Part shown: piece by piece, positions 6,530 to 15,317 of the stretch
Layout of the letters: every line of letters begins with the position of its first letter
Numbering within the stretch: position 1 is the stretch's first letter
The notes under the pieces: generated by a model
What the model was told of the DNA's origin: nothing
Seen by the model: the letters and a program-made list of their open reading frames with translations, nothing else
Database searches by the model: none
Made by a program: the position numbers and the translations under genes
Assembly: GCF_019754295.1 (NCBI RefSeq)
Contig: NZ_VIRV01000001.1
Location: forward strand, 62,001-126,000
Direction: 5' to 3'
From: Sellimonas caecigallum
GTDB lineage: Bacteria > Bacillota > Clostridia > Lachnospirales > Lachnospiraceae
DNA: 64,000 nucleotides

Positions 6530-8980
6530 TCACTTCTGCACCGCCTCACTTAATTTTTTCACCAATGAGATGATTCTCCCTGCACATTCACGGATCTCTG
6601 TTTCTGACAGATCTCCCCTTGCATATGCCTCACGAATATTTTCATCATCCTGACTGTTTCCCGGCATAATAATATCATTTCCTGCAGCTGTGCATCTCCA
6701 CGCGATACTTCCATCTTCCGGCACTGTCGTATTCCAGTCTGACATAATCACACCGTCAAATCCCCATTCTTCCCTGGCGGTCACCGTACACAGATCGCGG
6801 TTGTTTGCCGCATGAACGCCATTGATCAGATTATAGGAAGACATAATCGCCGCCGGCGCACCTTCTTTTACCGCTATTTCAAAGCCGCGAAGATATATTT
6901 CACGGAGTGCCCTCTCCGAAACACAGGCATCAACACCCATTCTGTTGTCTTCCTGGTTGTTGCAGGCAAAATGCTTAATCGTTACACCGCACCCTGCCAT
7001 GGACTGAACCCCTTTGATCACTGCAGACGCCAGTACGCCAGTAAGAAGCGGATCTTCTGAAAAATATTCAAAGTTGCGTCCGCAAAGCGGGTTCCTCTGG
7101 ATATTCATTCCAGGAGCAAGCCACAGATCCACATGGAATTCCCTCATTTCTTGTCCAATTGCACGACCAAACTCGCCAAGCAGATCAGGATCCCACGTCT
7201 GTGCGAGAGCTGTCCCTACCGGGAACGCCGTACAGTACTGATAATAAGTATCGGCATTTTCATGGATATTCATTGGCTCAAGGAATCCATTTTCCAGCGA
7301 TCCGAGAACTCCTGTGCTGTAGACCGAATCTGTTTCTCTGTCCACTTGATAACTCTGTCTCAACCTAAGGCCTGCCGGTCCGTCTGCCATAATCAATGAA
7401 CGAATTCCGTACTTTTCCAGTGCTTCTGTTGTCTCCCCCGCTGAACCCGGCACACGGATTCCGGATGACCCCAGTGTACTTGCACCCGCCGTAATATTAC
7501 CGTACAAAAGCGGAATCAGCTCGTCTACCGCATATTCTTTTTCATATGGCGATACATATTGTCTTTCTTGCTCGATACATGGTTCAAATATATATTCGGA
7601 TATTTCTTCCTTTTCTTCGTCATTCCTGCCCGCTCTGTTTTCAAAACTGTTTTTGCATAACTCTTCAAAATAATCTTTTCTGGGACAGATCCGGTGGGTT
7701 TTCTCCATAACCACTTCCTGCGGAACCGTGAGATACGCAGAAAACAGCGCAGAGTCTATACTGTTTCCCACCCATATGCCATACATTCCTGCCTCTACGA
7801 CCCATTCCTGCCGCTCTTCATAATATACCGCAAGCTGTTTCTGCCGTAATTTAATCGTTACTTCCCGGCTCTCTCCCGGATCCAGTCGTTTTGTTTTAAT
7901 GAAGCCTGCAAGTCTCCTGCTCTCTTTTTCGATTTTCCCCTGTGGGAGTGATATATAGACCTGCACCACTTCTCTTCCGGAAAAACATTTGCCTGTGTTC
8001 GTAACCATAACCCGTACGCGAACCGCACCTTTCTCTGTCTCCATCCCACAGAATTTCAATCCGAACGTTGTATACGACAAACCATATCCAAAAGAATACA
8101 GTGGATTAATTCCAAAGCTGTCAAAGTAACGGTATCCTGTATAAATGCCTTCTTTGTACTCTTCTTTCTCCAGATTTCCGTTGAGATGGCTGTATGTATC
8201 GGAACATGGATAATCCTTATATCTTCGGGCCCATGTTGCAGTCAGCTTTCCTTCCGGCACAGCTCTGCCGAAAAGGATATCTGCTACGGCACTCCCTCCT
8301 TCCTGTCCCGGTTGTGAAACATTCAGAACCGCCTGTATATTCTCCGCTTCTTGAAGTATATCCGTAAGTTCGACCGGGCCCCCGGAATTCAGAATCAGAA
8401 TCAGGGGAATACTAAATCTGTTAAGATATAATATATCTTTTCTTTCTCTGCTGCTCAGATAATAATCGCCTTTTTCAAGGCGCCTGTCTTTTCCTTCCCC
8501 GGAAATTCTGCTGATCACATAAATTGCGGCAACAGCACCTGACACATCTTTCTCTTTTATTATAGGTCCATCCGGAAGAACAAAGGGATTTGCCGCATAG
8601 GCATCAAACGGATTTTGTACATGATGTGCATCTTCCAGAACCTTTTCCCTCCACGTTTCTCTGGCCTCTCTGTAACATCTGTCATAATCTCTGATCCAAT
8701 GCTCATCTGTGATTTTCGCTCCGGCTTCTTTTATTCCTCTGTAAACAGAAATGTTTTCCCTGTTATTAACATCTCCTGATCCAATCCCCCCTTTGACAGT
8801 CCTTTCCGCCCCATTACCGAACAAGGCAATCGGATCTGAGAGTTTCAGAGGAAGCACCCCATCGTTTTTGAGAAGCACAATTCCTTCCGTCGCCGCTCTT
8901 CTTGCAAATGCTCTGTGTTTTTTTTCGTATTGAGACGGTTCATTTTTCAGGCTGCCGCTATGTGTCCATTTATTCATCAT
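6530..8980 (-). CDS. GH3 beta-glucosidase with permuted domain order
   Basis: This 816-residue protein starts with the GH3 C-terminal domain (RRAATEGIVLLKNDGVLPL near residues 28-46), continues with a fibronectin type III-like segment, and ends with the TIM-barrel catalytic domain. The nucleophile aspartate is in GVIMSDW near residue 748, and KHFACNNQE marks the substrate pocket. The reversed order occurs in several Clostridia and Ruminococcus GH3 enzymes. No signal peptide is seen, so it probably cleaves imported oligosaccharides in the cytoplasm. It follows the two permease genes, with a hairpin between. The stop overlaps a GTG (GTGA) of a short downstream frame. Confidence 0.92.
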   Translation of the reverse strand: MMNKWTHSGSLKNEPSQYEKKHRAFARRAATEGIVLLKNDGVLPLKLSDPIALFGNGAERTVKGGIGSGDVNNRENISVYRGIKEAGAKITDEHWIRDYDRCYREARETWREKVLEDAHHVQNPFDAYAANPFVLPDGPIIKEKDVSGAVAAIYVISRISGEGKDRRLEKGDYYLSSRERKDILYLNRFSIPLILILNSGGPVELTDILQEAENIQAVLNVSQPGQEGGSAVADILFGRAVPEGKLTATWARRYKDYPCSDTYSHLNGNLEKEEYKEGIYTGYRYFDSFGINPLYSFGYGLSYTTFGLKFCGMETEKGAVRVRVMVTNTGKCFSGREVVQVYISLPQGKIEKESRRLAGFIKTKRLDPGESREVTIKLRQKQLAVYYEERQEWVVEAGMYGIWVGNSIDSALFSAYLTVPQEVVMEKTHRICPRKDYFEELCKNSFENRAGRNDEEKEEISEYIFEPCIEQERQYVSPYEKEYAVDELIPLLYGNITAGASTLGSSGIRVPGSAGETTEALEKYGIRSLIMADGPAGLRLRQSYQVDRETDSVYSTGVLGSLENGFLEPMNIHENADTYYQYCTAFPVGTALAQTWDPDLLGEFGRAIGQEMREFHVDLWLAPGMNIQRNPLCGRNFEYFSEDPLLTGVLASAVIKGVQSMAGCGVTIKHFACNNQEDNRMGVDACVSERALREIYLRGFEIAVKEGAPAAIMSSYNLINGVHAANNRDLCTVTAREEWGFDGVIMSDWNTTVPEDGSIAWRCTAAGNDIIMPGNSQDDENIREAYARGDLSETEIRECAGRIISLVKKLSEAVQK

Positions 8981-9017
8981 TCATACCTCTTTATGTGTAA
9001 TATTTTCTGATATAAGA

Positions 9018-9070
9018 AAACCGCCACAGCGTTTTCCCATATAGTCAAAAGGATTGCCCCATGGCGGTTT
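9018..9070 (-). terminator. Hairpin between permease and GH3 genes
   Basis: AAACCGCCA (9018-9026) pairs with TGGCGGTTT (9062-9070). Read on the minus strand the stem is followed by a T-rich stretch. It may be a partial terminator that lowers GH3 expression relative to the transporter. The loop is long, so efficiency is uncertain. Confidence 0.45.
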
Positions 9071-9089
9071 CTCAGTTTATCTCTGTTTT

Positions 9090-9935
9090 TTATTCTTTTA
9101 CACCTCCAAGCGTTACACCTGCAATGATGTATTTGGAAAGGAGAAGATATACAATAATAATCGGTACGATCGCTACTGTGATCATCATATAAATTTTCCC
9201 CATATCAAAGTTCATGTAATCCGCTCCCCGCAGCGTTGCTATCAGAATAGGAACTGTCATCTTGTCCTTTGACTGGATTACCAATGCTGGAACGAAGTAA
9301 TTATTCCATGAACTTACGAAAGTAAATATTGCCTGTACTGCAATTGCCGGTTTCATAATGGGAAGTACAATCCAGTTAAATGTCCTGAACTCTCCGGATC
9401 CGTCAATTCTCGCTGCTTCTACAAGAGACAGCGGAAGAGATGACTGCAAATAACTATACATAAAATAGAATACGGCTGGTGAGGCAATGGACGGTATAAT
9501 CAGTGGAAGAAGTGAATCATACATTCCCATATTGGTAATCAACCGGAGAAATCCCATTGCCGTAACCTGTGTTGGCATAACAAGGATTGCCATTATAAAT
9601 GTAAACGCAGCTTTCTTTGCTCTAAAATCATATGCGTAAAGACCATATGCAGTCAGCGAAGAAAAATATGTACAAAGAGCCGCTGAGCAAGTCGAAACTA
9701 TCAGACTGTTCAGGATTCCCTTAAACATCGGAAAACTTCCGTCATTTGCAACATTCTTCAGATTTTCCAGAAAATAAGAACCAGGAATTGCAGAAAATCC
9801 CTTTTGTAAATCTGCATGGGAACGCGTTGCGTTCACAATCAGGATATAAAAGAAAAACAGGCATAAAAACGAAAGGAATATAAGTACCACATATGCCAGT
9901 ATGGTCTGTCCCCGCTTTTGGTTCTTCGATTTCAT
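9090..9935 (-). CDS. Sugar ABC transporter permease, MalG/LacG type
   Basis: 281 residues with six hydrophobic segments and the binding-protein-dependent permease loop (EAARIDGSGEFRTFNWIVLP, residues ~163-182), the contact site for the ATPase. This is the second permease of a CUT1-type oligosaccharide importer. It starts three bases after the preceding permease gene ends, so the two are cotranscribed. No ATPase gene is present in the locus, which is common for CUT1 systems that share an MsmK-like ATPase encoded elsewhere. Specificity for beta-glucan oligosaccharides is inferred from neighbours. Confidence 0.92.
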   Translation of the reverse strand: MKSKNQKRGQTILAYVVLIFLSFLCLFFFYILIVNATRSHADLQKGFSAIPGSYFLENLKNVANDGSFPMFKGILNSLIVSTCSAALCTYFSSLTAYGLYAYDFRAKKAAFTFIMAILVMPTQVTAMGFLRLITNMGMYDSLLPLIIPSIASPAVFYFMYSYLQSSLPLSLVEAARIDGSGEFRTFNWIVLPIMKPAIAVQAIFTFVSSWNNYFVPALVIQSKDKMTVPILIATLRGADYMNFDMGKIYMMITVAIVPIIIVYLLLSKYIIAGVTLGGVKE

Positions 9936-9938
9936 AAC

Positions 9939-10895
9939 CTATCTTCCTCCCTTCCGTACTTTTCTTGCTTTTTTCCTAATCTTTTTTGTCCCATCATCGT
10001 TATTCCCATTTGTCATCCTGTATACAAAGAAACACAGGATACCACTTACTATAAACAGATATACCGACAATGCACCTGCCATACCGTAATTTTTGCTCTT
10101 CAAGTGACTGTTTAGGAACATAATCAACGTCATAGATGTACGATCCGGATTTCCCTGTCCATTTGTCAGGATTTGCGGAACATCAAACATCTGAAGCCCG
10201 CCAATAATAGATGTAATCAGTGTATATGCAAGAATCGGCCGAATCAGCGGAAGCGTAATATAAAAGAATCTTTTTATACTCGTACATCCATCAAGTTCAC
10301 ACGCCTCAAATATGTCCGGGCTGATTCCCATGATTGCGGCCATCAGCATAATCGTCGTGTTTCCGAACCACATAAGGAAATTCATAAGCCCCACAAGAGA
10401 TCTCGTTCCAATCACGGATCCTAAAAAATCAACAGGCTTGCTGATCCATCCCAGTGACATGAGAATGGAATTTATAGGACCGTTTGTCGAAAACATCGCA
10501 AAAAACAGCATTGCAAATGCAGATGCCATAATCAGATTTGGCAAATATATGACTACCTTAAAAAACTGTTTGCCCCTGATCTTAAGGCGAACATCTGTAA
10601 ACCAGTTGGCAAGAAGCAGTGCAACTACAATCTGAGGTACAAATCCTATTACCCACAAGATCAGAGTATTACCTGCATATTTCAACATATCCGACCCCAG
10701 CAGACTGATATAGTTCTGGATACCGATAAAATTAGGACCAATTTCTTTAATCCCTGACCTGTAATATTCAAAGAAACTGTACCTGACTGTATCAATTAGC
10801 GGAATCAGGGAGAATATCAAAAAGCATATAAAAAACGGAAGAATAAAAATATATCCCCACTTTGCGTAGCTGACGCTTTTACGCTTCTTTTTCAT
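9939..10895 (-). CDS. Sugar ABC transporter permease, MalF/LacF type
   Basis: 318 residues with six predicted membrane segments, a cytoplasmic lysine-rich start, and the permease signature ending ACELDGCTSIKRFFYITLPL (residues ~197-216). It forms the heterodimeric channel with the permease encoded immediately downstream. It lies 66 bases after the solute-binding protein gene, the usual CUT1 order. A hairpin between them could favour the binding protein. Confidence 0.92.
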   Translation of the reverse strand: MKKKRKSVSYAKWGYIFILPFFICFLIFSLIPLIDTVRYSFFEYYRSGIKEIGPNFIGIQNYISLLGSDMLKYAGNTLILWVIGFVPQIVVALLLANWFTDVRLKIRGKQFFKVVIYLPNLIMASAFAMLFFAMFSTNGPINSILMSLGWISKPVDFLGSVIGTRSLVGLMNFLMWFGNTTIMLMAAIMGISPDIFEACELDGCTSIKRFFYITLPLIRPILAYTLITSIIGGLQMFDVPQILTNGQGNPDRTSMTLIMFLNSHLKSKNYGMAGALSVYLFIVSGILCFFVYRMTNGNNDDGTKKIRKKARKVRKGGR

Positions 10896-10915
10896 AAGCT
10901 ACCTTTCCTTTCTTT

Positions 10916-10953
10916 AAGAACTGCCATATCCATTTACAGACACGGCAGTCCTT
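10916..10953 (-). terminator. Hairpin between solute-binding protein and permease genes
   Basis: AAGAACTGCC (10916-10925) pairs with GGCAGTCCTT (10944-10953) with one mismatch. On the minus strand it sits just after the binding-protein stop and is followed by TTCTT. Hairpins here commonly act as leaky terminators or mRNA stabilisers that raise the binding-protein ratio. That role is inferred. Confidence 0.4.
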
Positions 10954-10961
10954 TTTCAAAA

Positions 10962-12344
10962 TTATTCCGGCCACTGAACCTCTGTAATATCCGGATAACG
11001 TTCTTTAATCGCAGTTTCAAAGTTTTCTTTCGCTTTGTCGAAATCTACATTTCCCTGAAAATAATCACTGAATGAATTCTGGAACAGCTCGACACACCCA
11101 AGATCATACGCAGAGAGGGGAGCAATCTGGATATTCTCTGCAACAGGTGCATAATACTCATATGCATTCTGTCCGCCAAGGAATTCAGATGCATATGTAT
11201 CATCGGCAGCTGCTTCCTCCATCCCGCTTACTGTGTTAGTAAAATCAAGATAATCCTTAGAAACCTTCAGCAGAGTATCTTTGTCTGCTGTCATTGCAAG
11301 AATGATGTCTTTTACATGCTCCGGATTGTCTGTTCCTGTCGCCGCGTGGATGTAAGAGCCACCCCAATTGTACTCCTGCGGCGGATTTGTAACAGCCCAT
11401 GCACCTGTATCGCCATCCCAGTTCGGGCTCAGGGTAAAGTCAACGCCCCAAGGTGGAAGCAGAAACGCAAACACTTTGGAAGAAGATCCCATAGCTTTAT
11501 TCCAGTCATCATTAAACTGTCCTTTGACTGTCTTGTCCAGATAACCGGCGTCAAGCCATTCTTTGGAATTTTTCACCCAGTCCATGATAAGCGGATCTAT
11601 TTTCACAGTTGTCTCTCCGTCCGCTACCCAGGGTTCACTGATATTATTGCCATACACACGGAAAGTATCTGCATAAGAAGCAAATGTATAATACCCCTTT
11701 GCCTTCAGTTCTTCCGCAGTTCCTTTCAGCGTATCCCAGTCTTTTACTTTTTCACCTACAGTTGCCGGATCATCGGTTCCGAATACATCCTTTGCAATAT
11801 CTCTACGGTATACAAGTACTCCCGGGCAGCACTGCCATGTAGACCCCCTCTGTACACCGTCCCTGTCAGAGGCTGTTGTCTTTGTAAAATCATACTGATC
11901 TGCAAGATCTGTTTCAGGATCAATACCCAGATCCGTGAGAGGCATCGCCACACCGGCTTCTGCATCTGTATATTTATAGACATAGTCTGTCTCAGATAAG
12001 AAGATATCAATCTTGTCATCTGCCGCTGCATCTGCCTGATTCATCAGAGCCTCATCAAGTTTCTGCTGATAGACACCATCCTGATTCGGATTGATCACCC
12101 AGTGAATCTCTGTTCCGTCTTTCAGTGTAGTCACCGTTCCATCATCAGATGTGCTCTCAACTTCCGGGTACACAGCCTCCAGGCGGGTGCGGAATTCATC
12201 GTTCCAGCTGTAAATATTGATGACTTTTCCTTCTTCAGCATTTTCAGACTGTCCCGATCCCCCGTCATTTCCTCCGCCACATCCTGCCAGTAGTCCTGCC
12301 ACCGTGACCGATGCCATTAAAACAGCAAACACTCTCTTTTTCAT
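10962..12344 (-). CDS. Lipoprotein sugar-binding protein of ABC transporter (family 1)
   Basis: 460 residues with a lipoprotein signal peptide: KKR, a hydrophobic core and lipobox LLAGC with Cys22, then a Gly/Ser/Glu-rich linker. The mature part resembles extracellular solute-binding proteins of CUT1 importers. ATG 12344 is preceded by a good GGAGG site. It is the first gene of the minus-strand operon (binding protein, two permeases, GH3, GH16) and diverges from the phosphorylase genes across a 246-base region with a large inverted repeat. The ligand is probably a beta-glucan oligosaccharide (inferred). Confidence 0.92.
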   Translation of the reverse strand: MKKRVFAVLMASVTVAGLLAGCGGGNDGGSGQSENAEEGKVINIYSWNDEFRTRLEAVYPEVESTSDDGTVTTLKDGTEIHWVINPNQDGVYQQKLDEALMNQADAAADDKIDIFLSETDYVYKYTDAEAGVAMPLTDLGIDPETDLADQYDFTKTTASDRDGVQRGSTWQCCPGVLVYRRDIAKDVFGTDDPATVGEKVKDWDTLKGTAEELKAKGYYTFASYADTFRVYGNNISEPWVADGETTVKIDPLIMDWVKNSKEWLDAGYLDKTVKGQFNDDWNKAMGSSSKVFAFLLPPWGVDFTLSPNWDGDTGAWAVTNPPQEYNWGGSYIHAATGTDNPEHVKDIILAMTADKDTLLKVSKDYLDFTNTVSGMEEAAADDTYASEFLGGQNAYEYYAPVAENIQIAPLSAYDLGCVELFQNSFSDYFQGNVDFDKAKENFETAIKERYPDITEVQWPE

Positions 12345-12404
12345 TGTTCATTCCTCCTGTCTTTTAATTATCTTCAGGGCCTCCGTCCTGTTTAAGATGT
12401 TGAA

Positions 12405-12410
12405 ATTATA
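12405..12410 (-). promoter_or_regulatory. Candidate -10 box for the transporter operon
   Basis: TATAAT is present on the minus strand, 61 bases upstream of the binding-protein start. No good -35 hexamer lies at 16-18 bases, which suggests an activator is needed. Confidence 0.4.
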
Positions 12411-12447
12411 TCTCAATCCGGCAGTTCAATATATTATAAACATCAAA

Positions 12448-12511
12448 AAAATGTCAGATTCATGACACGTTTTCTGACATTTTCCATTTCATGTCATGAA
12501 TCTGACATTTT
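12448..12511. promoter_or_regulatory. Large inverted-repeat operator between divergent glucan operons
   Basis: A perfect 19-base inverted repeat (12448-12466 against 12493-12511, arms containing ATGTCAGATTCATGAC) flanks a third partial copy CTGACATTTTCC at 12474-12485. It lies between the transporter operon and the phosphorylase operon. The locus encodes an AraC-type regulator, and such proteins bind paired repeats near weak promoters. Assignment of this site to that regulator is inferred. Confidence 0.65.
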
Positions 12512-12549
12512 CCACCCTTTTTCTGATTTTTACCTCCCACAGATTCTTA

Positions 12550-12555
12550 TATAAT
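12550..12555 (+). promoter_or_regulatory. Candidate -10 box of the phosphorylase operon
   Basis: TATAAT lies 35 bases before the phosphorylase ATG at 12591. The expected -35 position is AT-only with no TTGACA-like hexamer, as in activator-dependent promoters. The inverted-repeat operator ends 38 bases upstream. Confidence 0.5.
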
Positions 12556-12590
12556 TTCCATAATTGAAAAACAAGGAAAGGAGACCCAAA

Positions 12591-15290
12591 ATGAATCAAC
12601 TGCATTTTATTGATGAAAACGGAAGTTTTTCTATAGAACAGCCGGAAAATATAAGTTACCTTTATTTTCCACTGGCTTCAGAGAAAGGAATAAAAAGTTC
12701 TCTCACACCAAATCTGGGAGGTGATTCCAAAACAGACCAGGAAACTTTCCTATTAGAACCTGTCAGCGCAGAAAATCTTCATAATAATCGTTCTTGCAGA
12801 AATTTCTGGCTGATATCTGAAAAAGATGGTGTTTTCTCCGCAACAGGATCATCCTCTGAACAGGAAACAGCAAAATTTACAGATTATCAGGATAAGAGCA
12901 AAATCACAGCCGGATTTATGTGGCATACACTGGAAAGGAACTCTTCTGCCCTGTCGGTTGAGACACAAATCACTTCCTTTATTCCTGTGGAAGATAATGT
13001 AGAAATTATGTACATTACCGTCCGTAATCTTTCAGGCAATACAAAGGACATGATTCCTTACGCAGCAGTACCAATCTACGGAAGGAGCGCTGACAATATA
13101 CGTGACCACAGAAACGTGACTTCCATGCTGCACCGCATCAGGACGGATTCCCATGGAGTCCTTGTCTGCCCGACAATGTCTTTTGATGAGAAAGGCCATC
13201 GCCCCAATTCAAAAATCTATTATGTATATGGATGCGGTGATAATGGACATGTACCGGAGTGTTTCTATCCTACTGTAGAAGATTTTCTTGGCGAAGGCGG
13301 TACCTACACGCATCCTCGTGCAGTCTATGAAAATCTCCCCGGTGTCCAGGCAGGTTCTGCGGCCGCCGGCAAAGAAGCAATGGGAGCTTTCCGTTTTCCC
13401 AGGATCCAGCTTACCCCTGGTGAAAAAGCGGAGTATATCCTGTTCCTCGGTGTGGAAAACAGCCAAGAAGAAATTGCACGTGTTTTTGAAAAATACAACA
13501 CTCCCGATAAAGTCCAGAAAGCTCTTGAGACAACCAAATCATGGTGGAAAAAGAAAGTCAACACTGGATTTCATACTGGAGATTCCAATTTTGACCGACT
13601 GATGAAGTGGATCTGTTTCCAGCCTTTCCTGCGTCGTCTGTTTGGATGTTCTTTTCTTCCTCACCACGATTACGGAAGAGGCGGTCGCGGATGGCGTGAT
13701 CTCTGGCAGGACTGTCTCTCTCTCCTTCTCATGGATCCCGACGGAGTGGGACAAATGATAGAAAAAAACTTTGGCGGAGTACGGATTGACGGAACTAACG
13801 CCACAATCATCGGGGACGGAGATGGTAATTTTATTGCAGACCGAAACGGTATCGCCCGGGTTTGGATGGACCATGCACTCTGGCCACAGATGACTACAAA
13901 ACTGTATATTGACCAGACAGGAGATATCAATATTCTAAACCGCCAGGTTTATTATTTTAAAGACGCCCAGACAGAAAGAGGCTCTCGAATCGACACTCTG
14001 TGGGATGCCGGACAGGGCAGCCTTCTGCGCACAGAAAACGATGATATTTATGCAGGGACCATATTGGAACACCTTCTCATCCAGCAGCTGACAGCCTTTT
14101 ATGAAGTCGGTGACCACAATATTTACCGCCTTCGTGGAGCTGATTGGAACGATGCTCTGGACATGGCTCCGGAACATGGAGAAAGTGTCGCTTTTACCTG
14201 TGCTTATGCAGGGAATCTCCGCGAGCTTGCCTCAATGATCAGACTTCTCGACCGCCTTTCCCCGAAGAAGACTGCAGAATTGATCGAAGAACTGCGGGTG
14301 CTGCTCAATGACAATACGGAATTATTTGAGAACATCAAGGCAAAAAAAGATCTGCTGGCAGAGTATATGCAAAGCTGCAGTCATCGAATCAGCGGCAGAC
14401 GCTTTACCGTCCGGCTGTCCGAACTGGCAGAAAATCTGGAACACAAAGCAGACTGGCTCACGAAATATCTGCAGGATCATGAATGGATCGACGGTGAATC
14501 GGATGAAGGATGGTTTAACAGCTATTATGATGACCATGGACAGGCGGTAGAAGGATTTTTCCCCAATGAGGTGCGAATGATGCTCACCGGACAGGTATTC
14601 TCCATTATGGGAAATGTGGCTTCTCAAAAGCAGATTCGCAGGATAATAAACAGTGCGGATCATTATCTCTACCAGAAAGAAATCGGAGGCTACAGGCTGA
14701 ACACGGATTTTCATGAGCTTAAATTCGATATGGGACGCATGTTCGGCTTTGCATACGGTGAAAAGGAAAACGGAGCAGTATTCTCACATATGGCCGTAAT
14801 GTATGCCAACGCCCTGTACCGACGCGGTTTCGCGAAAGAAGGTTGGAAAGCGCTGAAAACACTGGCCGAAACTTCTCTGGATTTTGATACCAGCCGTATC
14901 TATCCGGGAATTCCTGAATATTTCCGCTCGGACGGTCGAGGAATGTATCATTATCTGACAGGAGCCGCAAGCTGGTTTATGATGACCATGATCACTCAGG
15001 TCTTCGGTGTCCGGGGAGAAGCTGGCAATCTTATCCTCGCTCCCCAGCTTACGGCTGAACAGTTTGACAGTCAGGGAAACGCATCTGTCAGCCTTGTTTT
15101 CGCCGGAAAGAAACTTGAGATCATCTACGAAAATCCGAAACGCAAAGACAGCGGGACTTACACGATAGCCTCCGTTACCTATGACGGGCAGCACATTCAG
15201 ACAGACGGATCCGGACAAGCGGCTATTCCTCGCAGAATACTGGATACACTTTCTGATGAATGCCACCACATAATTGTAAAACTGAATTAA
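12591..15290 (+). CDS. GH94-type glycoside phosphorylase, candidate laminaribiose/laminari-oligosaccharide phosphorylase
   Basis: 899 residues from ATG 12591, chosen because AAAGGAG is well placed before it; a TTG 27 bases upstream lacks a site. It has the layout of inverting GH94 phosphorylases: N-terminal beta-sandwich, helical linker, (alpha/alpha)6 barrel and C-terminal sheet. The motif RLRGADWNDALD (about residues 516-527) carries the catalytic acid aspartate, and HHDYGRGGRGWRDLWQD lies earlier. It differs clearly from the adjacent phosphorylase, so a different linkage is likely. A beta-1,3-specific role is inferred from the GH16 neighbour. It could also belong to a sister family such as GH161. 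Confidence 0.78.
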   Translation: MNQLHFIDENGSFSIEQPENISYLYFPLASEKGIKSSLTPNLGGDSKTDQETFLLEPVSAENLHNNRSCRNFWLISEKDGVFSATGSSSEQETAKFTDYQDKSKITAGFMWHTLERNSSALSVETQITSFIPVEDNVEIMYITVRNLSGNTKDMIPYAAVPIYGRSADNIRDHRNVTSMLHRIRTDSHGVLVCPTMSFDEKGHRPNSKIYYVYGCGDNGHVPECFYPTVEDFLGEGGTYTHPRAVYENLPGVQAGSAAAGKEAMGAFRFPRIQLTPGEKAEYILFLGVENSQEEIARVFEKYNTPDKVQKALETTKSWWKKKVNTGFHTGDSNFDRLMKWICFQPFLRRLFGCSFLPHHDYGRGGRGWRDLWQDCLSLLLMDPDGVGQMIEKNFGGVRIDGTNATIIGDGDGNFIADRNGIARVWMDHALWPQMTTKLYIDQTGDINILNRQVYYFKDAQTERGSRIDTLWDAGQGSLLRTENDDIYAGTILEHLLIQQLTAFYEVGDHNIYRLRGADWNDALDMAPEHGESVAFTCAYAGNLRELASMIRLLDRLSPKKTAELIEELRVLLNDNTELFENIKAKKDLLAEYMQSCSHRISGRRFTVRLSELAENLEHKADWLTKYLQDHEWIDGESDEGWFNSYYDDHGQAVEGFFPNEVRMMLTGQVFSIMGNVASQKQIRRIINSADHYLYQKEIGGYRLNTDFHELKFDMGRMFGFAYGEKENGAVFSHMAVMYANALYRRGFAKEGWKALKTLAETSLDFDTSRIYPGIPEYFRSDGRGMYHYLTGAASWFMMTMITQVFGVRGEAGNLILAPQLTAEQFDSQGNASVSLVFAGKKLEIIYENPKRKDSGTYTIASVTYDGQHIQTDGSGQAAIPRRILDTLSDECHHIIVKLN

Positions 15291-15317
15291 GCAAATTGAA
15301 AGGACAGGAATAGATTT

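Noticed and set aside
6303-6533. 76-residue minus-strand frame starting at GTG in the GH3 stop
   Set aside because: It has a signal-peptide-like start but its second half is out of frame with, and overlaps, the GH16 signal region. Treated as part of the damaged GH16 5' end rather than a gene.
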